A stretch of DNA of 64,000 nucleotides, from assembly GCF_026000295.1 (NCBI RefSeq), contig NZ_AP026769.1, forward strand, positions 186,001-250,000, read 5' to 3'. Positions 58,637-64,000 of this stretch are shown here, in pieces. Positions within the stretch are counted from its first letter, which is position 1. The number at the start of each line of letters is the position of its first letter. This stretch comes from Helicobacter suis HS1 (GTDB lineage Bacteria; Campylobacterota; Campylobacteria; Campylobacterales; Helicobacteraceae). The notes beneath the pieces were generated by a model. The model saw only the letters and a program-made list of their open reading frames with translations. It was not told the DNA's origin and ran no database searches. The translations under genes were made by a program, and so were the position numbers.

Positions 58637-59257
58637 ATGCAAATTCAAGTCCAAGCCTTTGGGGATACGCAAACAAATTGTTATATTTTGCGCCTTGAGC
58701 AGGGGGATTTAATTATTGATCCGGGGCTGGGGGCTACTTCTTGGGTGCTTGAAAAAAGCAAAAACCCTTTAGCCATTCTCATCACACACGGGCATTATGA
58801 TCATATCTGGGATGCCCATGCACTTAAAAAAGCTTGGCCTTCTATGCCTCTTTATGCCCCTCAGGCTGATATTTTCATGCTCACCTCTGATTGTTTTAAT
58901 TTAGGCCTTACCCCGTGTAAAGAAGAGGATATAATAGGCATAGAGTGCGCTAAAAGTTCTTATAGCTTTGAAATAGCGACTATCCCCATTACCTACTGGC
59001 ATTTTCCGGGGCACACCCCGGGCTGTTGCATGATAGAAGTTGGCGGGGCGTTTTTTAGTGGGGATTTTATTTTTTATAGAAGCATTGGTCGCTATGACTT
59101 TCCCTTTTCTGATCCCAAAGAAATGCGCGCCTCTCTTTTGCGTTTTCAGGATTTACAAAGCGAGGATAAACCCCTTTATCCCGGGCATGGACAACCCACG
59201 AGTTTAAAAGCCGAACAACCACACATGCGGGCTTGGATTGCACATATTAACCCTTAA
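58637..59257 (+). CDS. Metallo-beta-lactamase-fold hydrolase, glyoxalase II-like
   Basis: The 206-residue enzyme has the MBL metal motif ITHGHYDHIWDA (THxHxDH), FPGHTPGCCMIE (His), FFSGDFIFYRSIGRYDFP (Asp) and YPGHGQPT (His), with LIIDPGLG near the N-terminus. It is of the YcbL/GloB-like small class; the natural substrate is unproven. ATG 58637 follows AAAGGA; the upstream in-frame extension has no RBS. It is 8 nt from the ThiF-type gene and matches the H. pylori HP0813-HP0816 order. Confidence 0.87.
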   Translation: MQIQVQAFGDTQTNCYILRLEQGDLIIDPGLGATSWVLEKSKNPLAILITHGHYDHIWDAHALKKAWPSMPLYAPQADIFMLTSDCFNLGLTPCKEEDIIGIECAKSSYSFEIATIPITYWHFPGHTPGCCMIEVGGAFFSGDFIFYRSIGRYDFPFSDPKEMRASLLRFQDLQSEDKPLYPGHGQPTSLKAEQPHMRAWIAHINP

Positions 59258-59265
59258 GGACTGTA

Positions 59266-60036
59266 ATGACTGAGGAACAAAAAGAACGCTATAAACGGCA
59301 TTTAATGCTTGAAGATGTAGGGGAGGAGGGGCAGGAAAAATTATTAAGGGCTAGCGTGCTTGTCATTGGAGCTGGGGGGCTTGGTTCGCCTAATACGATG
59401 TATTTAACTGCAGCCGGGATTGGGCGCATTGGGGTATTAGATTTTGACATTATTGAATTAAGCAATCTACAACGCCAAATTATCCACACCACAGCTGAGA
59501 TCAACAGCTCAAAGGTACAATCAGCCGAGCGTAAAATGCTTGCTCTTAATCCAGAGACTCAGGTAGAGACCTACTTTGACAGACTCAACGCCTCTAACGC
59601 TCTTAAAATTATTCAAAATTACGATTTTGTCATTGATGCAACAGATAACTTTGCGGGTAAATTTCTAATTAATGATGCTTGTGTACTGGCTAACAAACCC
59701 TTTAGCCATGCTGGGATTTTTAAACACCGCGGGCAAACAATCACGGTTCTGCCTAAAAAAACGGCCTGTTTTGCCTGTATTTTTGAAGAGCCTCCTGAAT
59801 TGAAAGAACAAGGCATGTTTAAAGCCGGGCTTTTTGGGGTGGTACCCGGTATTGTAGGCTGTATCCAAGCCTCAGAGGCGATTAAATATTTCTTGGGTTT
59901 TCCGCTTTTAACTAACCAAGTTTTGCATGTGGATACTAAAAACATGGATTTTAGAAAAATTAGCGTGCAAAGAAATGTAAAATGCCGTGTGTGCGGGGAA
60001 AATGGCATTAAAACCTTAAACGATTATCCGCAATAA
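59266..60036 (+). CDS. ThiF/MoeB-family sulfur-carrier adenylyltransferase
   Basis: The 256-residue E1-like enzyme activates a sulfur-carrier protein (MoaD or ThiS) by C-terminal adenylation. Visible are RYKRHLMLEDVGEEGQEKL, the ATP motif VIGAGGLGSPNTMYLTAAGI, LSNLQRQIIH, and zinc cysteines in CFACIFE and CRVCGENG. As MoeB it would serve molybdopterin synthesis, which fits the modAB genes; ThiF for thiamine is the alternative. It precedes motA by 21 nt. Confidence 0.88.
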   Translation: MTEEQKERYKRHLMLEDVGEEGQEKLLRASVLVIGAGGLGSPNTMYLTAAGIGRIGVLDFDIIELSNLQRQIIHTTAEINSSKVQSAERKMLALNPETQVETYFDRLNASNALKIIQNYDFVIDATDNFAGKFLINDACVLANKPFSHAGIFKHRGQTITVLPKKTACFACIFEEPPELKEQGMFKAGLFGVVPGIVGCIQASEAIKYFLGFPLLTNQVLHVDTKNMDFRKISVQRNVKCRVCGENGIKTLNDYPQ

Positions 60037-60057
60037 TTAAGAAAGGGCAGTAATTTT

Positions 60058-60828
60058 ATGGATTTATCATCACTCCTAGGTGTGATTTTAGCCATTACGG
60101 CTATTTCTGTGGGGGATTTGTTAGAAGGGGGTAATCCTATCCATGTGGTGCATTTAAGCTCTATTATCATCATTGTACCCACTACGCTATGCGCGGCTAT
60201 GGTGAGTACCCACGCTCGCTATGTCAAAGCCGCTTTTAAAGAAATTAAGATTGTATTTTTAAACCCAAAGGTTGATTTGCAAGAAACAATTAGAAATATC
60301 GTAGAATTTTCAACAATGGCTAGAAAAGATGGGGTACTCTCGCTTGAATCTAAAGTTAGCCAGATTGAAGATGATTTTACCCGCAATGGATTTTCTATGA
60401 TCGTTGATGGTAAGGACATTAAATCCGTGCAAGAAAGCCTAGATGTGGCCATTGAAGAGTTAGAAGAGTATTATCACGGCGCGGCGCATTATTGGATCAC
60501 TGCTGGCGAGTCAGCGCCTACCTTTGGGTTAGTAGGGGCGGTGCTAGGTTTGATGTTAGCCTTGCAAAAACTAGATAACCCCCAAGCAATGGCACTAGGC
60601 ATTGCTGGGGCCTTTACAGCAACCGTAACCGGAATTACTTGCTCTTATGCGCTCTTTGGTCCTTTTGGTAATAAACTTAAAAGCAAGGCCAAAGATATTC
60701 TTAAAGAAAAAGTGGTGATTTTAGAGGGCATTGTAGGGATTGCCAATGGAGATAACCCGCGGGATTTAGAGATGAAACTTTTAAATTATATCGCCCCGGG
60801 CGAGCCTAAAAAGTCGCAGTTTGAATAA
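60058..60828 (+). CDS. motA: Flagellar motor stator protein MotA
   Basis: MotA (256 residues) forms the five-subunit ring of the proton-driven stator. Four membrane segments are visible (about 3-20, 33-51, 155-175, 185-210). The cytoplasmic loop between TM2 and TM3 has charged residues that contact FliG, and PTFGLVGAVLGLMLALQ lies at TM3. It shares one base with motB (stop/start overlap), so the two are coupled. Confidence 0.96.
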   Translation: MDLSSLLGVILAITAISVGDLLEGGNPIHVVHLSSIIIIVPTTLCAAMVSTHARYVKAAFKEIKIVFLNPKVDLQETIRNIVEFSTMARKDGVLSLESKVSQIEDDFTRNGFSMIVDGKDIKSVQESLDVAIEELEEYYHGAAHYWITAGESAPTFGLVGAVLGLMLALQKLDNPQAMALGIAGAFTATVTGITCSYALFGPFGNKLKSKAKDILKEKVVILEGIVGIANGDNPRDLEMKLLNYIAPGEPKKSQFE

Positions 60829-61601
60829 TGGCTGCTAAAAAAGCTAAACCGGTTGAATGCCCCGCTGGAGAGCGCTGGGCTGTTCCTTATGCTGATTTTC
60901 TCTCTTTATTACTAGCGCTTTTTATCGCACTTTATGCGATTTCTGTGGTGAATAAATCTAAAGTTAAGGCATTAAAAAAGGAATTTCTTAAAATCTTTGA
61001 TTATGCGCCTAGACCTGATTCTATGCAACCGGTTATCACCATTCCACCCGCTCCGGGGGATACACAAACTAGCATGGAAACAGAATCAAGTAAGGCTAAT
61101 GAAAATTCTAATCGCTCCCAAGTTAGCATTACTAAAATAGGACAAGGCGCGATTTTAGAACAAATAGCCCAAGGTGTGGTTCTTAAACTCCCCTCCTCTC
61201 TTCTCTTTGAAAATTCCTATGATGATACGATCAATGCCACCATGCGCGAGTATATCCACCGCATCGCTAAGATTATCCACGCACTCCCCGATCAAATAAG
61301 AATTGATGTACGCGGGTTTACAGATAATACACCCCTCCCCTCTAATTCAAGGTTTAGAGATCACTACGCCCTTGCTGCTAGCCGTGCTTATAAAGTCATG
61401 AAAGTCTTGCTTAGCGATGGAATTGATCCACAAAAACTCTCTTTTACCTCCTATGGCAAGAATGATCCTATTGCCCCTAATAACAGCCTAGAGGAACGCC
61501 TGCACAATAACCGTGTGGAGATTTTCTTCCATGCCGATCAACAAAGCGTTGTAAAAATCCGCTCAATTTTAGATCGCAATTTTAGTAGTGAAAATCGTTG
61601 A
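60828..61601 (+). CDS. motB: Flagellar motor stator protein MotB
   Basis: MotB (257 residues) has the short N-terminal cytoplasmic part, the single TM starting WAVPYADFLSLLLALFIALY with the proton-carrying Asp23, a plug/linker, and an OmpA-type peptidoglycan-binding domain (IDVRGFTDNTPLPSNSRFRD ... SYGKNDPIAPNNS, NNRVEIFF). It anchors the stator to the wall. The next gene starts in its stop. Confidence 0.97.
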   Translation: MAAKKAKPVECPAGERWAVPYADFLSLLLALFIALYAISVVNKSKVKALKKEFLKIFDYAPRPDSMQPVITIPPAPGDTQTSMETESSKANENSNRSQVSITKIGQGAILEQIAQGVVLKLPSSLLFENSYDDTINATMREYIHRIAKIIHALPDQIRIDVRGFTDNTPLPSNSRFRDHYALAASRAYKVMKVLLSDGIDPQKLSFTSYGKNDPIAPNNSLEERLHNNRVEIFFHADQQSVVKIRSILDRNFSSENR

Positions 61602-61987
61602 TCCGTCTTCTTTATTTTCTCTTTGTCCCTCTTTTGGCTCTGCCAACCGGTGAACAGTTACTCAGAGAAGAGCAAATGCAACTGCCTAAAAATCCTATTC
61701 AAGCCCTCTTTTTTAGCCAAAAACAGCCCTATACTTCTTGGAGTAAAGAATATGGAGTTTATCGCACCAAACACATTTTAGAAATTGAGGCACTGGTTAA
61801 ACAAGTACATATCAATAAAATTAGCTTAAATCGCGGCCATTGCGCCCTCTTGCCCATCTTGCCTAGCTATGTTTTGAGTTTGCATGAAAAAATGCGCTAT
61901 GAAGTCTTTTGTGAGGGGGCATTGCGCGTAGAAATTGATACTGATTTTGGCACGCAGGTATTACACCTGCAAGAGGATTTACCCTAG
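61598..61987 (+). CDS. Small secreted protein after motB (HP0817-like)
   Basis: The 129-residue protein has an N-terminal signal segment (IRLLYFLFVPLLALPTGEQL) and a small C-terminal domain with no motif I can place. It starts at TTG 61598, 4 nt before the end of motB, so is co-translated with it, and its 3' end overlaps the convergent HpaA-like gene by 4 nt. The same arrangement holds in H. pylori. A flagellar motor accessory role is an inference from position alone. Confidence 0.6.
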   Translation: MIRLLYFLFVPLLALPTGEQLLREEQMQLPKNPIQALFFSQKQPYTSWSKEYGVYRTKHILEIEALVKQVHINKISLNRGHCALLPILPSYVLSLHEKMRYEVFCEGALRVEIDTDFGTQVLHLQEDLP

Positions 61988-62706
61988 TGGCTTTTTTTAA
62001 ATTTTTGCACTAAATAGTTATAGCGCATGAGATCATCGCTTCTAAGTTTGCGGCTGATTTTCTCAACCCCTTGGGCATAAATCTGTGATAAAATCTGATA
62101 CACATTGCTATCAAATCCGCTACCATGCACGGGTGTAACCACGCTAACAGGCATATAACCCCCCGATGAAGTTCTTTCTTGGCGCACGGTAACCCGTGTT
62201 CTTACTTGATAACCGGGCAATTCTAAACTGGCTTGATCCAAAGCCTTTTGACTTTTAGGTTCTAGAATTTTAAGCTCTAAAAAGCCCATAGATAAATTGC
62301 TATTTTTACCCTCAAGCCCGCCATTGCGTAATCTATCCTCTCTTAAACTAATGTCTTCTAAAACCTTAACATCTCCACTCACTTGTACAAGAATATACCC
62401 TTGATTTTGCTCAGTAGCGCTAAGAGGTGTATGGGCTATTGCAACAGAAAAACCCCTTTTTTCTAAAATCATCTGGATTTGATCGAGCATGGAATCTTTA
62501 AAGCCTTGTTGCATATTAGCGGGTACATTTTTACTAAAAGTGATGTGCATAGGGGATAATAAAACCAGTAAATGGTTTTTAGGCTGTGGCTTTTCATTTG
62601 ATTCATAATAAGAAAAGGGAATAGGCCCTTCTGCATGTTTACCTGCCTTCAACCCACAGCCCACACCCAATAAAAGTATAAAGAAAGCTAGGATTATTTC
62701 TTTCAT
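61984..62706 (-). CDS. HpaA-like lipoprotein
   Basis: The 240-residue lipoprotein has signal MKEIILAFFILLLGVGC with the lipid Cys at 17. The body resembles H. pylori HpaA and its paralogues: NHLLVLLSPMHITFSKNVPA, QIQMILEKRGFSVA, GYILVQVSGDVKVLED, GFLELKILEPKSQKALD, and VYQILSQIYAQGVEKISRKL near the end. HpaA is a sheath/surface adhesin of the flagellum and cell. The second ATG (62706) is preferred because AAGGA lies 5 nt upstream of it. Confidence 0.8.
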   Translation of the reverse strand: MKEIILAFFILLLGVGCGLKAGKHAEGPIPFSYYESNEKPQPKNHLLVLLSPMHITFSKNVPANMQQGFKDSMLDQIQMILEKRGFSVAIAHTPLSATEQNQGYILVQVSGDVKVLEDISLREDRLRNGGLEGKNSNLSMGFLELKILEPKSQKALDQASLELPGYQVRTRVTVRQERTSSGGYMPVSVVTPVHGSGFDSNVYQILSQIYAQGVEKISRKLRSDDLMRYNYLVQKFKKSH

Positions 62707-62718
62707 GGCCATCCTTAA

Positions 62719-62817
62719 TTAGCGTTTTTTAAAGAAACGGGTAATGATTTTAACAGCCCGCATAAAAAGCTTAAATTTGCTGTAGTTATCCTTAAAAGAA
62801 CCGCCTCTTTTGCGCAT
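62719..62817 (-). CDS. Short basic ORF coupled to glnA
   Basis: An ATG overlaps the glnA stop codon as TAATG (62819-62815) and opens a 32-residue ORF beginning [16 protein letters not shown] and ending RFFKKR. It is strongly basic (Lys/Arg about one third), with a helical amphipathic look. It fills the gap between glnA and the HpaA-like gene almost entirely. Too short to judge by homology; the overlap geometry and lack of in-frame stops are the evidence. Confidence 0.45.
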   Translation of the reverse strand: MRKRGGSFKDNYSKFKLFMRAVKIITRFFKKR

Positions 62818-64000
62818 TAGCAAGAATAGGTTGTTTTAAATTCAAAAGGATGTGGGCGGCTCTCCCAAGGGAAGACCTCAGATCTGAATTTAAAACTCTG
62901 GTAGGTTTGGATAAATTCCTCACTAAAAACCTCGCCCTTTTTAAGATATTCTTTATTAGCTAGCATTTCCTCAAGCGCACTTCTAAGGGTGTGGGGTAAT
63001 TGTTTGATCCCCTTCTCTCGAATCTCATCTAAAGTGAGTTTGAATAAATTTATATCCATAGGTTTTCCCGGATCGCTCTTCTGTGCAATCCCTTCTAAAC
63101 CTGCCATTAAAATAGCTGCAAAAGCCAAATAGGGGTTAGATGAGTTATCTGGAAAACGCAACTCAAAACGCGCGGCCTTGCCCTGTGCCCCATAAGGAAT
63201 GCGCACACTTGCGCTACGATTTTGTGCTGAATAAGTCAAAATAGAGGGGGCTTCAAAACCCGGAATGAGTCGTTTATACGAGTTGCTAGAGGCATTAGTA
63301 AAGGCTGCTAGCCCTCTGGCATGCCTAAGTACCCCGCCTAAAAAGTGTAGAGCCATTTGGCTTAAGTTTTTATACACATCTCCGCTAAAGAGATTTTGCC
63401 CCCCTTTCCATAAACTCACATGGGTGTGCATGCCACTTCCATTATCTCCATGCAAGGGTTTTGGCATAAAAGTAGCGGTTTTACCATTAAGATGGGCCAC
63501 CATTTTAACCACATATTTAAGTTTTTGTACATTGTCTGCGGCCTCTACTAAATTACCAAAGCGCACCCCGATCTCACACTGTGCCTGCGCCACTTCGTGG
63601 TGTACCACATAAGTTTCAAGCCCCACTTGGTTTAAAACTTTAACAATCTCAGCGCGGATATCTACAAGCGTATCTGTTGGAGGGGTGGGCAAATACCCGC
63701 CTTTATGCCCTGTTCTGTGGCCAAAATTCACCCCCCCCTCAAAACTGCGATCGCGATTCCACTCGCCCTCTTCTGTATCAATTTCATAATACTGGCAGTT
63801 AGCGCTATTTTTAATCTTAATAGAATCAAAGATGAAAAACTCATTTTCTGCGCCAAAGTAGGCGGTATCGGCTATGCCTAAATCTTGTAGGTGTTTTAAA
63901 GCCCGTTTAGCAATGCTTCTTGGGCATTTTTCATAATCTTGTTCTTTATACACATCCCACACATCACAAAAAACCACTGCCGTAATGTCTGCACTGAAAG
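62817..64000 (-). CDS. glnA: Glutamine synthetase type I, N-terminus outside window
   Basis: The partial enzyme (about 394 residues seen of 480) makes glutamine from glutamate and ammonia, important where urease supplies ammonia. Motifs present: [26 protein letters not shown], the ATP block [23 protein letters not shown], and [19 protein letters not shown]. The adenylylation site of type I enzymes, NLYDLP, reads NLFKLT here (Phe codon 63042-63044), so control by adenylylation is not expected. It ends KTTYSC. The frame continues past 64000. Confidence 0.96.
   Translation of the reverse strand, partial: FSADITAVVFCDVWDVYKEQDYEKCPRSIAKRALKHLQDLGIADTAYFGAENEFFIFDSIKIKNSANCQYYEIDTEEGEWNRDRSFEGGVNFGHRTGHKGGYLPTPPTDTLVDIRAEIVKVLNQVGLETYVVHHEVAQAQCEIGVRFGNLVEAADNVQKLKYVVKMVAHLNGKTATFMPKPLHGDNGSGMHTHVSLWKGGQNLFSGDVYKNLSQMALHFLGGVLRHARGLAAFTNASSNSYKRLIPGFEAPSILTYSAQNRSASVRIPYGAQGKAARFELRFPDNSSNPYLAFAAILMAGLEGIAQKSDPGKPMDINLFKLTLDEIREKGIKQLPHTLRSALEEMLANKEYLKKGEVFSEEFIQTYQSFKFRSEVFPWESRPHPFEFKTTYSC

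Overview
The window comes from a gastric Helicobacter other than, but related to, H. pylori. Gene content and order match H. pylori blocks: fliF-fliG-fliH-dxs, glyS-cznC-cznB-cznA, gpsA-glyQ-NIF3-zinc ribbon protein-waaA-rluA type-lgt, the MBL hydrolase-ThiF-motA-motB set, and the rpsL-rpsG-fusA operon. NikR, alpha-carbonic anhydrase, a Hof porin and an HpaA-like lipoprotein fit the same group. The species cannot be fixed from sequence alone. No rRNA, tRNA or CRISPR array was recognised.

Layout. 1-12.2 kb: ribBA (cut by the window edge), molybdate uptake genes modA-modB with no adjacent ATPase, an envelope cluster (FlgP-like lipoprotein, Lys/Pro-rich lipoprotein, FadL-type porin), a PAP2 phosphatase, then flagellar base genes fliF-fliG-fliH and dxs. 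12.2-24 kb: an accessory island with a damaged DNA methyltransferase, a HerA-type ATPase, a NurA-type nuclease carrying a zinc ribbon, an MFS transporter, an ABC-F ATPase, a broken EcoRV-like restriction-modification pair, pgpA, a double-PAS chemoreceptor and a second, inverted, more decayed copy of the methyltransferase. 24-43.5 kb: core metabolism and metal handling (fbp, gpmI, glyS, the Czn efflux pump, gpsA, glyQ, waaA, lgt, nikR, nadD, rsfS, miaA). 43.5-52 kb: carbonic anhydrase, a secreted alpha/beta hydrolase, an IS200/IS605-type end that truncates a Hof porin, a lactonase-like enzyme and an aldehyde/alcohol dehydrogenase cluster. 52-64 kb: the str operon, a frameshifted Sel1-repeat gene, a frameshifted FIST-domain chemoreceptor, motA-motB, an HpaA-like lipoprotein, a tiny basic ORF and glnA (cut by the window edge).

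The strongest biological lead is the methyltransferase-HerA-NurA set at 12.4-16.8 kb, which looks like a DNA-processing defence module. The strongest structural signal is a set of eight short blocks (41-209 bp). Each is a near-perfect direct copy of sequence 520-597 bp to its right, and the spacing shrinks almost linearly along the window (about 2 nt per kb). In two genes the reading frame agrees on both sides of the block, so the block overwrote sequence of the same length modulo 3. This pattern is better explained by a coordinate-shifted patch in the assembly than by biology. Several apparent gene breaks (HerA 3' end, NurA start and tail, methyltransferase middle, isochorismatase tail) may therefore be artefacts.
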